This document shows positions 22,238 through 33,418 of a stretch of 64,000 bases of DNA, in pieces; the stretch's first letter is position 1; each line of letters starts with the position of its first letter. A program made the position numbers and the translations under genes. The notes below the pieces were generated by a model. It was given only the letters and a program-made list of their open reading frames with translations. It was not told the origin of the DNA and searched no databases. Origin of the DNA: Gonapodya prolifera JEL478 (taxonomy: Eukaryota > Monoblepharomycota > Monoblepharidomycetes > Monoblepharidales > Gonapodyaceae). The stretch lies in NCBI GenBank assembly GCA_001574975.1, contig KQ965885.1, positions 1-64,000 on the forward strand, written 5' to 3'.

Positions 22238-24334
22238 TTATGGCAGTGTTTGAACTTGAAGAAGTCCGCCACCCGCTCCAGGTCGACCTCCAAAAATCAT
22301 CTCGTCCTTCCACCCTTCCGCATTCACCTTGGCAGGGAACTTCTTGGCAAGATATTGCTGGAAAACTCCCTCCGTGAAACGTTCGACCTCGTTGTCAGGA
22401 ACAAGGTGAACCGTACAACCTCCCCAGCCTACGGACGGCAATGAATCAGAGAGGTGCGATTAAAACAGTTAGCCAACACAAATGAGCACACCTGCACCTG
22501 TCAGGCGAGAGCCAAGTGATCCGAGTGACCTGGTTGGGTTGTGATGATACATCAAGTCACCAATACCATGACAAAAACTGACGCTCATCAATCACTCACC
22601 TGCCAATGTTGCAGACCTCATCAATTTCAGGGCACGAGCATTCAAACAAGTCGCGGCAGCTGTCCTGGCTCTCGTTCATCAAGCGACCGAGTTCGTTAAC
22701 CGCATTCGCGCCTCCTTTCTCACAGACCTCGCGGAAAGCGTACACACGCTCCGCTTCCGTGAGAACGTGCCGTAATCGGTTGTAAAGCATGAACTGGTCC
22801 CCAGCAATCCGCATATCCCCAACAAAGCGGCTCCACCAATCGTTGCCGAGTTCCGAGGCAATCTCAGCGCGAGTCCAACCACGACTCGCACGGTCATCGA
22901 AAGCTGATTTTGGGCCCAAGAGATAGTCCACGAGTACGACCATCTGCTGTAGGACCGAGCGTGCCGTTTTAGGAGTGAATGCTGGTTGGCTTTGCTGTTC
23001 CAGGTACAAGTCTTGGAACGACCGGATTGTGGGTTGTTTCGGTAATGTTGGAAGAGGAATACCGTGGTGCTTGTACAGAAGCGCCGCTTTAGACGAGCAG
23101 TAAGGTCAGCTCATTTTGTGCGCCTAGGATATTGTCACCCACCAGCTGCCCGGGTTTCGACAACTCTTCGATTGTAGTTCGCCGGAGCGGTTTCTGCTTT
23201 ATCTGCAACTACTCCAGTATTGACCACGGCAAACTTGACACCCTGGGGAACGGTGACAACTTCAGCGGACAACTTTGGGACGAAGTTTATCGTGAGGCAG
23301 CATCCTCTCCTGCCAAGAAGCGAAATGGATTGGTCCATGCCACCACATGAGACACCTGCGAGGTGTTCAGCCCTGATGGCTTGTGGAACAAGGTCTTCCG
23401 ATGAAATGGTCGTTTGACCCAATCCAAAGGCGATAGCTTCGCAAAGGGAGCAGCTGAACGCCGCTGACGAAGAAACGCCGGCACCCTAATTGTAGGATAA
23501 TGATAGTGGATGGAGTGAATAAGAGCTACTGGTGTATAACGAGTGGTACTGACTGCAGGGACAGATCCGTCCACAAAAATGTCGAATCCGACAAGCGCTG
23601 TTGGCTTTAGAAAATCGAGCATGCTCTTCATGTAAAAAGTTTCAGAGCGTGTCATTAGGGGGTAGATTGATCGCGTTCATAGTCAAAAACAGCTCACCTT
23701 GAAGCCCCCCTTCAGGTAGTTCATCCAATCACTACTGTGACCGGAGGTGGCACTTAGTTGAACGTACCCTTGCTCCTGCGACAGAAGGGGGAACGAGCGT
23801 GTTGGGAATTTTTCGGGGCTGGAGTTGTGAACTGTGACGGTTGGAGGGGAGCTTGTGTTGACGCGAACGGCCATCTCCAATTCGATTGGTGTGAAGAAAA
23901 TGCGTATCAAGCGCAGATAGAGCTTCACATGCTTACCACAACATCCTGAGTTGAAAGCGCCAGTGGGAGGACTGAGTATCCAGAATAATCAATGTGTTCT
24001 CCAATAATGTTCACTCGGCCTGGATCAAACGGAGTCCAGTCAGGGTAGTTGACGCATTCGATTCGACGCCGAATCTTACCGGGACTTCGGGCGAAAAATG
24101 TGGGAGCATGTCCAAACTTGGCTTCAAAGTTGGCTTTGATAGTGTGCCAGCGAGCACTAGATCGGTATTCGCAAAGTGGTCACTTTTCGGTTTTATCGAA
24201 TTGGTCTGGTCCTTTTCTCACGTTTGCGAAGGAACGTCTGCTTCTTCGTACACATCGGCAAGAGATTGGAAAACTCGAAGTCCAGAGGAAGCTTCCATCT
24301 CGTTGTCCGCAGAGCCTGTTTGCGACACCGTCAT
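22238..24334 (-). CDS. GAL1: Galactokinase
   Basis: Nine exons (24334-24222, 24156-24080, 24019-23937, 23874-23698, 23625-23554, 23485-23143, 23086-22600, 22529-22492, 22428-22238) join in phase to 526 residues, the usual length for fungal galactokinases. It has the galactokinase signature [16 protein letters not shown] (~62-77), the GHMP ATP-binding motif [28 protein letters not shown], and the C-terminal GHMP motif [13 protein letters not shown]. The reaction is phosphorylation of D-galactose at C1, the first step of the Leloir pathway, in the cytosol. No epimerase or uridylyltransferase lies beside it. The regulatory Gal3-type alternative cannot be excluded, but both substrate motifs look intact. 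Confidence 0.93.
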
Positions 24335-24596
24335 TTTAGGACAGATTGGAAGCGTGAGTTGGCTTGGGTATTGTAGGAGCACGATTGTTGAACAAACAGG
24401 TGTTGGGCGACAAATCAAGGCAGATTGAGGAGTCTTTCGAAGCCTGACGTGGGGATTGAGAAATGGTCATCTGACCAAAGCCCTGATTCATTGGTCGGCC
24501 CCAACTTTACCCGCTCCCAAACACGAATCGTTGATTTGGATAATGATCAATGTATTACTTGATGAATACAAACCTTGACCTTCAATAACTCTGCCC

Positions 24597-27500
24597 CTAC
24601 TCCTCTTCCAAATCCTTCGTGACTGACAAAATAACCCTTCGATTGTTTCCCGCACTCCTCTCATCACCTTCCTTCTCGCGTTCCTTCTCCTTCTGCCCGC
24701 CCTTACTGGCTTCCGAGCTTGACTCAACCTTGAGGTGCCGCTGACTGCCGCTTCCGCCCGCGAAATCCCTCCAAACTTTAGCAGCCTCCTCATTGTAGAA
24801 GCGCACAATTTTCACAGCCCGGTTCTGTGTTGCCATGGTGGGGAATGTGATCTTAAATGTTCCGCCGGTGTGTCGCTCTGCGTCCTTGTCTTGTCGCCCG
24901 CGGCCCTTCATTTCGAGCTCAACCATCTCAAGCTTCCCGCCGACCACTGCAAATGATTCAGCAGAGATGCGCTCATCTTCGTTGGATTCGAAAAGGACCA
25001 CACCCAAGGGTGGTATGTAGCAGATGGATTGCCGGACCCAGCGCTTGCGAAAGATGTTACTGTGGAGGACGAGGCATTTGTTGCGAATGATCTGGGAATT
25101 GCAGGTTGCACAGTAAGAAGCCGAAATATCTTCCATGTATCGCACTGAGAATCCAACCCACATGCACAACGACTGGTGCTTCGCTATGTTTACACACCCC
25201 GTACAAATCGGTTTCAGTCACCGGGGCCATGGGATGAGCGTAGTCTCTGTCGGATTTTGTGAAACTCATCCCAGCAGAGTGATGTGACAGTTCGCCGGAG
25301 AAAGCGTCACTATCGTCTTTGCCATTGGCGGAGCGGTACACACGGAGAAGGCGCGGGCCATGAATCACCGAGATGAGAATGCTGCGAACGCGATTGCAGG
25401 TGGGAAACCAAGTCGAAATTAGGAGCGGTAGGGTAAACTCACACAATGAGTATGATAGAACACAGCGTCCGGAAAATAAAATTCCCCTCAGGACTGAGAT
25501 CTGTGGTGAACAGTACCAAAGTGCATACGCAACCCAAGAAGAGCGCGTTACCGCAAGCGAAGAAAATGTGTGAGCTCCGCTCAATCAGTGGATCAAACAC
25601 CTCCCGCGTTTTCCATGCGAGGACCATCGCGGAGACAAGTAAGCACCAATTGTATGCAATAAACACGATCAAATGAATGTTGATGTCAGTGTTCCGCCTG
25701 CCCAAGCCGCAGACCTGCATTCGAGCACCATCCTTGGAGGTTTGCTTGACGACTGACGGCGGATCCAATACAATCCACAGGATAAGAATAACCATGTCCC
25801 CTAGAAGGGGCAGAAGCGCGATCGCGAACAGTCTGGAGCGTGGCAGGGCGACTCCGGAGCTCTCGCTGATAAAGACCTTGTAAACTCCATACAGCCGCAT
25901 GATTATTGGGCCAATGATGGCACTGAATCCGGTACCCAAAAGAACGTAGATACTTGTACACGCAGCAGGAGACCGCGGACCGAGGAGGGACAGACTGGAC
26001 GAAAGAAATACGATGCAACCCACGAGGGTAATGGTACTCGTCAACGGGTTGATCATGGATGGATGTGAGCGATACTTCCACGCCGCCAAAATTACCACTC
26101 CGCAGAGGATTTGTGTGACAGCGGTCGCGGCGAAGCCAATTCCTCCAATAAAACTGTAGACTTGAATCGTAATTGGTTCCGGGAAGACCATGGTGTCGAT
26201 CTCAGAGCATGCGGCAGCGGTGGATTGATCGACGGTCATGTTTCCTTGTACGATACGAGCGAGCATCCGTGGAATAACCTTGCGATCTTCAACATTGGCC
26301 ACTAAAAAAATGACGCCGCTTGATAACGCGAAGGAAAAAGAAGATATGAGATAGCACACACTTTCGTAGAATGTAGATCTGCGTTTGGGATATGCGGACA
26401 TGAAAGATCAGGCATCACGTTCGAGTGCCAGTTATCACGAGGAGAAGCACTTACTGAGGAAACGTCTGTGGATACGAATAAGGACTATTGCAGGCTTTTC
26501 CGGATACAGACATGTCCGCAGGATTTTCCAAGTACTTTTCATGTTTTGATGACAGATCTTCAGACGCCATTTATAAACGAGTCGACCCGGGTAACTCACT
26601 TTCAAAGACGTATATGGGCTTATGAGATGCTGGTTGCGAATGGCATTTTGCATGTGACTCTTGCTTGGATCAAGCATAATCTTCATAAATTCGAAGGCAG
26701 CTCTTTTGCGATTGGACCGAGAAGAGATGGCAAGAGCAGTACCGCCACCTATTTGGCAAGGGAATGGTTGAGACCCATTCCGAAGGTGCAAAGGATTCCT
26801 CACGTAGCCTCGAACACTTACCGAAGACGAATCGGCCCCGTGGGCCTCTTGGCACCCTCGCGTAAGCAATGTGGATCTTACTTGTGTTGAACACCGTGTT
26901 TTTGAAGTCAAAGCCGCACTCGTAGTGCACCATGGAAGTATTGGACTGATTGTATGCGCGACTCCAAGTGTCTCCATCAACCATGTGGATGACTCTTCCG
27001 TCAGCAAAGAGGTCACTATAGCCATGTTCGCCAAAAACGACCGCTGAAGCTTCAGGATTTATCTTGGTAGAGCTGTTGAGAAACAGATCTGTCCAAAATT
27101 TGGTCGCTCCTGTGAACTGAGTTGTCGTTAATGCACACTGATACTTGGAGTCCACAATGGAGCCGCCCCAGCTGAGGTAGATTGCTTAAGATGGGTACAT
27201 CATAATGGGAAAAGGAGGTAAGTGTGAGCAAAAGGAAGGTGACGGAAAAGGAGGAAAGGAAAGAATACCTGCGAAATCTTGCAGAGGTCGACTGTCATCG
27301 ACCGAGTAAGACGCTATATAACCCCAATACACTTTCTCTTCCAAAGCAGCGGCCTGCTGGATTTTAAGAGAGTTCTCGAGTAATTCGTGCCACGAGTCCG
27401 GAGGGTCTGTTCGGTTTAGGTAGCGTTGATATAGATCGACACCTTAAGAGGCCGGCATAACAGCAATTCGCAAAGTATTGGATTGCAAAATTGGCAGTAA

Positions 27501-28100
27501 TAGCTCACGGTACACAAAAACTCGTATATCAAGCTCGTATGGGAGCGCCCACCATTGATTGTTTACGTAGTAATCCAAGCTGCCGAAATTGATCTTGAGG
27601 GTGTATGACAACGTCACAGCTTAAGAGAGACTTACAATGATGATCTGGCAATATCCGTTGTAATATCGCCGTCGGGCCTTTCTACCTGCCATCCGACCAA
27701 GAAGTCCGAGATCGGTGCAATTATTCCATCTTTTATAAGTGAACCGGTCCATGTATTCCCGATCAAAAAGACATCCTGCTCAGCCGATATTGAGTCCACA
27801 GATTGCGGGACTTGAAGAAACAAATCAACGTACCGCTACCGTCCCGGCTCTGTCACCGTTTCGAATGATACTGAGCTGTTCTCCCCAACTGGCATAACGA
27901 ACATCTATCCCCCAAGTACCAGCAAATGATTCATTGAACTCCTTAGCAGCAGTGTACCAGCTCGTGCTTTGAAATCCTGGATCCCCGGCTGGGTCGATGT
28001 AAGGTTGGATCAAGATTATTGTCTCCAGAGCGTTACTACTCCATGCCATCCGTAAGAAAAGGATTGCGGAAGGTATCCAGAGGGTGACTAGGTTCCGCAT
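24597..28100 (-). CDS. Class C GPCR fused to a solute-binding domain
   Basis: Eleven exons (28100-27834, 27775-27636, 27579-27509, 27442-27269, 27184-26822, 26748-26600, 26534-26455, 26378-26362, 26301-25443, 25381-25194, 25144-24597) join in phase to 951 residues. After a signal peptide (LVTLWIPSAILFL), residues ~25-455 resemble bacterial extracellular solute-binding protein family 1 (maltose-binding-like): VFLIGNTWTGSLI, YVNNQWWALPYELDIRVF, FGGGTALAISSRSNRKRAAF, RKVIPRMLARIVQGN. Residues ~462-715 carry seven helices of the family 3 type, with the Cys before helix 3 (AACTS) and the loop-2 Cys (MQVCG) that form the conserved disulfide. A ~235-residue cytosolic tail follows with a CATC motif. 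Likely a plasma-membrane sensor of a sugar or other small solute. Exon 8 is only 17 nt. The exon 6/7 acceptor is the weakest joint. Confidence 0.85.
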
Positions 28101-28334
28101 TGAATTGATGGTGCTACGAGAGTCGATCTTGTCAGTTCTTCGTCGCCTTCTGCGAAAGATGTGAAAAGGTATAACCTTAACGATCGGCGAAGGGAAAAGT
28201 AGGTAAGATGGACAATTCAATCATGTTTAAGAAGCCTGGGAAGCTCCGTGATTCGATGAGGGGCGATTGATTGCTTCATTGGTTATTTGCAGGGGCAGTC
28301 ATGGCCTGTCAGGTGACTCGAAACCGGACCACAA
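28101..28334. promoter_or_regulatory. Shared intergenic promoter region, receptor and LanC-like gene
   Basis: 234 bp separate two divergent ATGs (28100 minus, 28335 plus). It must contain both core promoters unless leaders are spliced. No perfect TATA box is evident on either strand. Confidence 0.4.
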
Positions 28335-30124
28335 ATGCGTCCCATGAGAAGAGACAGGAAACCTTCGCTCATCCACGATCGCTACATTGAAAACATTCAC
28401 GCTCAATCAAGTACACCTCTTCCTCGTCCTGAGTCCATCGCAACTTTGAAAGCAGCTCTCGAAGCTGCACTCGACACAAATGCCTCCAATATTCTCATGA
28501 ATCTTCCAAGCGAACCGAGAAGGGGACGTTGGCATGATGTGGATGTGTATACTGGCACGTCCGGTGTAGCGATCGTCTTTCAGAAGATTTGGAATGCTTT
28601 TCCGACCAAAATGCTTCACGCTCGAGGAACCCAGCGCTCTGGGAGCGTGAGTACACATTTCCTTCTTTAAATCCGCCTGTTATGTAACAGTACATCCTCA
28701 GGAAATCTCCCAAGCATATTGTGATATGGCTACAAGGATCATTCCACCTGATGCCTCTAACGGCGTTTCCTTTCTCACCTCTGTCGCGGGGTCCTTGGCA
28801 GTACATTCTGCCATTCTACACAGCTTGTCGCTCAAAGTCTCCACCGATGAAGATAACCGTGGAAGACCTCTAGACACCCTTCGTTCGCGCTCTGTGTCTC
28901 TCGCTCGTGCGTCGCTCGCTTCGGCAATGGAAAGCCTAAAGGATCCATATGACCTCGAGCTTCCTTCCGAATTACTTTACGGGCGATGCGGGTTCTTATA
29001 TCTCGTTCGTTTTCTCGCAGCTAATATTGGAATACAGGACGTGAAAGAAGCTTGTCCGGAAATCGAAGAATTTACCTCTCAAGTTCTTTCTGCTGTTTTG
29101 GAATGTGGTGAGGCAACTGCTCGGGACCCGCGGATTCGTAGGATGCTGGATCAAGTTGGTGGTCATTCTGCCATGGCTCCTCCGCCCAACCGCTTTTGGG
29201 TATGGCATGGAAGTGGCTACCTTGGCGCAGCCCATGGTGTCTATGGGGTTGTCGCCGAGTTGCCTCATTGGCTCCCCCCACTTGTCCAAACATCTACCGC
29301 GGAACTTCAAGGACTGACAAAACCAGCTGACGATATCGGAACATCTTCATCGCCACTCTCATCGCGATCACATCCTTTCTGGAGCAAACTTCGGTCCGAA
29401 ATTGTTTCTCAGTTGCGCTTCCTTCTCTCTCTCTCGAGGAAGGTCGAGCACCATTGTCGAGGCAATCTTCCCACCCGGCTAGAAAAGTGCGCAGGTCTGA
29501 TTTCCGGCACCGGATCCCGTGAGAAAATTCTCGTGCAAATGGTGTCACGGCTCTCCAGGCGGGGTGCTTGCGTGCGTAGCCGCGTATAAAGTGCTTGGCG
29601 ACAAAGATAGGTTGAGCGAGGCTAAAAGAGCGTCGACCGTCGTGTGGCAGCGGGGCCTCCTTACCAAAGGCGTCGGTGAGTATCAGCTAATGTTGTCGTG
29701 TGTTGTTCCGACCTCTGGATTTTTTCCCTACAGGTCTGTGTCACGGTATTGCCGGCAATGGATACTCGTTCTTGCACCTTTACTGGGCCACTGGAGATGC
29801 TGATTTTCTTGTCAAAGCTATTGTGTTTGCGGAGGAAGCAATCAATTGGAAGATTCGTGGGGCGTGATTTCCTTATAGTCGAACTTTGGCTCATTCATGA
29901 TCCTAGAGTCTGTCTCTCCCGCTTCGGACCACCCTTGGTCTCTATTCGAAGGCGATGCAGGGTTAATTGCTTTTCTAACGGACCTCCTCTGTACATTGGA
30001 TGGAAGGCAGGCAACTAATCCAGCGAGCGCCGGCTCTGGAGCCCATGTGGCGTTGAGAGGGTTTCCTGGTCAGATGGACATTCCTAATTGGTGGGAACTT
30101 GAAGCCGCGGAATATTTTGAATGA
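28335..30124 (+). CDS. LanC-like protein
   Basis: Exon 1 28335-28646, exon 2 from 28702, then exons coding WCHGSPGGVLACVAAYK, GLCHGIAGNGYSFLHLY and PWSLFEGDAGLIAFL, ending EAAEYFE-stop at 30124. The family zinc ligands (Cys in WCHG, Cys-His in GLCHG) and glycine helices of the LanC alpha/alpha toroid are present, as is the earlier FWVWHGSGYLGAAHGVYG. Eukaryotic LanC-like proteins add glutathione to dehydroamino acids to repair damaged proteins. The join before WCHG (29525-29545) is unclear: either one extra A or a very short (37 nt) intron. The gene diverges from the GPCR gene; no lantibiotic precursor or LanB is nearby. Confidence 0.85.
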
Positions 30125-30294
30125 CAACGGTGGGGTCCGTTTGCAATAAAACAGATAGACGGAATCGAGTATTGCATTTCTTGTAACGTGTGTGTTTGTA
30201 AAGTCCACGTTCAAGCCAGCGGTTCAGGCAGGTGAGGGGCCTGCTCCAAGAATCAAATTCTCACTTCAACGTCGGGGCGCCACGGCCCCCTGGG

Positions 30295-32058
30295 ATGGCC
30301 GATACTGTACCGAATCTTCTCGAGTTCCTCTTGCGTGAATCGAACATTCCATCCGGTCACAAGACCATGCATCCGAACAATCGTCGACCTCGGGCTCCTC
30401 CCCCTTCTTACACTCCTCTGCCCCGTTCGGAGGTGCACCTTCACGAAAACGAGGGAGATGAACGGGAATTGGCGGCGAAGGAACTTCGTTTGAGTGCCTA
30501 TTATGGGCTTCACGAACCGGGCACAGTTGTGTCTCTGTCCATCACTGGAGTTTCGACAGCTGCTGTCACGGCGCTGGTCGGAAAGAATGCGTTGGTGAGC
30601 CTTGTACAAGTTCGGTGGCCGTTGCGTCGGACGGTTGAAGTTTAACTTCTGCCTTTCCTTGGCAGGAGTGGGGAAAGTTGCTAATGGCAACACCACCACG
30701 AAGAGCGGCACTTATTGTCGCCGTATTTTGTGCTCTGATATCCTATTCGACTCTACGGCAGGCGGTGCGTGACGCTTTCTGTCTTTTTGAGCACCGGGGC
30801 GTGGTGGTGTGAACTTTAACCATTCGGTGATGGTATCTTCTAAAAGATTGGGCTCGTTTTTACTTCCTTCCACCACAAAAAGCAAATGGCTGTCCGCCTA
30901 GCGCGGCTTCTGGACCTATCTCCTTCTCCCGAACCTCCGGCTCAACCCATTCACCGAATCCTTGTGCTCCCTGCCTCGCGCAATCTCGTCGCAAACGCCC
31001 TTATTCTCGAAATGATGCGATTGGGGCGGAACCACGATGAGGTCTCGGTGGTGGTGTGCGACGATGCTCTGGAGATGACGGAGCAGGAAGAAATGACGTG
31101 CCTCGAGCTGACCCGTACTGAGGGGGCGGATGAGCGCATGTTGGAATTTGTTCGAGTCACTCCAGACGGCGTCGGTGTGCCAGGTTGGACGACCCCAGAT
31201 GCTGGAGAGGATCTAGGACTTGGAGGTGCATTGATTAACACCTCGCGCACCACAAATGGCGGAATGACCGCTGGTTCCCGCGTTTTCTCCAATGCGGCTC
31301 AGTTAGACTCAGACTCTGGAAACCTTACGGACTCCTCTACGTCGGATTCGACAATCTCGGGTGCGCCGCACTCATACCGAAGCAACACCGGCTCTCGCCC
31401 TGGCCTTCGAGCCCAACAATCGAATCCCTTCGTTTCTTCCACGACATCCTCTTCCGTGTCGTCTCCGCCACACTACCCATCGTATCCGTCAACAACCTCT
31501 CAATTCAACGGCGCTTCTGGAGTTCGTTCCGGGGGCACCCCCTTCTCTACCTCGCCCTCATCAACCCCCCTCCTTCTCCGCCTCCCTTTCCGCGATTCTT
31601 CCTTCGACGCTGTATACTGCTCATTCCTTCCGTCTTTGCTCCACAGCCCAATCTTCTCAGCCACCCATTCTCGCTTACTCCGCTTGCGAGCCCTCCGCGA
31701 ACTCGCACGGCTCGTCCGCGAAGGTGGAGCTCTCGTCATCTGGGACGTTGAACACGTTGCCGAGGAATATGAGCCCAGACTACGGGAGATGAGGTACGGG
31801 GACCGAGAGAGAGCAATCATGGCTGGGGAGTTGGAGGGCGACGGAGGCTTGGGTTGGGAGTACGGACCAGCTGGAGCACCCAACTGGGACGGCGTGGCAA
31901 GGGTTCCCGCCGCGGATCGGGGTGTCGGGTTGAAAGCAGTGGTTCGCTTACCGCAGCGGGACGGGGAGCTCATGTTCGAACGAGTGTGGTGCACGGAAGG
32001 CGAGGTTGCATTTGGAGGGTTATACAGCAGGGCGGTAATTGCAATTAAGAGATCTTGA
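30295..32058 (+). CDS. Membrane-anchored methyltransferase-like protein
   Basis: Exons 30295-30594, 30666-30764 and 30847-32058 join in phase to 536 residues. A Pro-rich, charged N-terminus is followed by one membrane segment (RRAALIVAVFCALISYS, ~115-131) and then a class I methyltransferase-like domain. Its strand-1 region is HRILVLPASRNLVANALILE (no classic Gly motif), a Ser-rich insert splits it, and it resumes with LPFRDSSFDAVYCSFLPSL, ALRELARLVREGGALVIWD. These match motifs IV-VI of SAM methyltransferases. Loss of the GxGxG loop may mean altered or absent cofactor binding. The first in-frame ATG was chosen as start. Confidence 0.65.
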
Positions 32059-32395
32059 GAGTGGTGGTGGTGTTTTGAGTTGTTGGTGATGCAATTGGTG
32101 GACTCGAGCTTGGACTACGCAGCGAAATTGAAATGGACTTCCGACGACTATTTCTGCATTTCGATAACCACTATACTTTTTTCTTGATTCACGGGGATAA
32201 ATACACTTGACCGAACTAAGTCCTTTTCATTACGTGTTTATGAAGCCCAAGCTGGTTTTCCTAGGAGGTAATAGGTAGAATGTCAGCCCACAACGTGTTC
32301 GGGGAATGGCTCATAACGTCCGCTCATGCTGCATCAGTCTCCCGCTCCTTCCCTCCTGGCGGGCGTTGGATCCCCTTGTCCTCGCTCCCAACCAC

Positions 32396-32830
32396 CGCCT
32401 ATGCCGGGTAGGTTCTCCCCTTATGACCGTATTGCTCGACGTCCTTCATCGTTGCCAGACTGGAAACGACGCCACATCGACTGTGTGGAACAAGAACGGG
32501 AACGTAGGCGTACGAGGACTCGCGCAAAAGGCGTGGGACAGAGCGAGGGTTGGGTAGAGAGTGCGTTTGCATCCTTGCAGCGCTTGATGAGAGCAGCAAG
32601 AGGTGGGGTCTCATACTCACAATTTGAAATGGGTACGAATAGTTCCTTGCCGAAGTTACCACATTGGCGGTTCTAAAAGCAAAGAATTCATCAGAACATC
32701 GAAGTCTTCATTAAAACGTATAGAGAAAGACACCATCCGTTCGCTCAAAGATCCGCATGTCAGATTGTCAGAGGTAGCTCAGTTAATTTCGAACATTCAC
32801 GTCTCAAGGACGCTTCAGATAAATGCCTGA
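32396..32830 (+). CDS. Weak hypothetical gene
   Basis: A frame from ATG 32401 (MPGRFSPYDRIARRPS) runs through a charged stretch (DCVEQERERRRTRTRAKG) to a donor-like gtggggtctc near 32605. A second segment (FIRTSKSSLKRIEKD) ends at 32828. The composition looks coding, but the junction and family are unknown. The bases 32830-33410 show no supportable gene. Confidence 0.25.
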
Positions 32831-33418
32831 ATCATCAGGATGTGGATCCGGATATGACTCCAGAGAGCGGCTCGGGGAGGTGGCAGACGTGGGGCGCAAA
32901 CGTTAAACTCACCATTTTGCAGGAAGTGTTTTCAAATTGGAGTTTCGTTTGTCTTCATGGGTTCTTTGATATGGGTGAAAGTACAGCAAATCTGTGTATT
33001 CACTCTTTTTTCAGTTATTGGGGGTGTTGGACCTGCGAAAGAAGAAAGAAAAGCGTGTTACAAGAGGCTAGGACAGCATTCGCAAAGATTATGGGTAATC
33101 CGCGAGTCAGAAGGAAGGCAGTATAACAACAGTGAATAGCATCACAGCCCGATTGGGCTAAGACGTGAAAACATCCGTTGCGTTCACATCATGAAATGGC
33201 GAACGAATCGAGCGAACGCGACATTGAGTCCGACACTACTCACATTGCGGCATCTTGGGGCATCGTCCACTCCGCTGCGATGTACTCGAATCCTGCGTTG
33301 CCTCGGTGCGAATGCCGGCAGATGATGGAAGGTGTGTTTTGGAATTGAGCAATCGAGGAAAGAGAAAACTTTTATACCCGCCGCAGCCGGGCCCGTGCGT
33401 TGTCGTCGGTCCTTGTAA

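Noticed and set aside
28335-30124. LanC as part of a lantibiotic-type cluster
   Set aside because: No LanB, precursor peptide or transporter nearby, and the protein fits the eukaryotic LANCL type.
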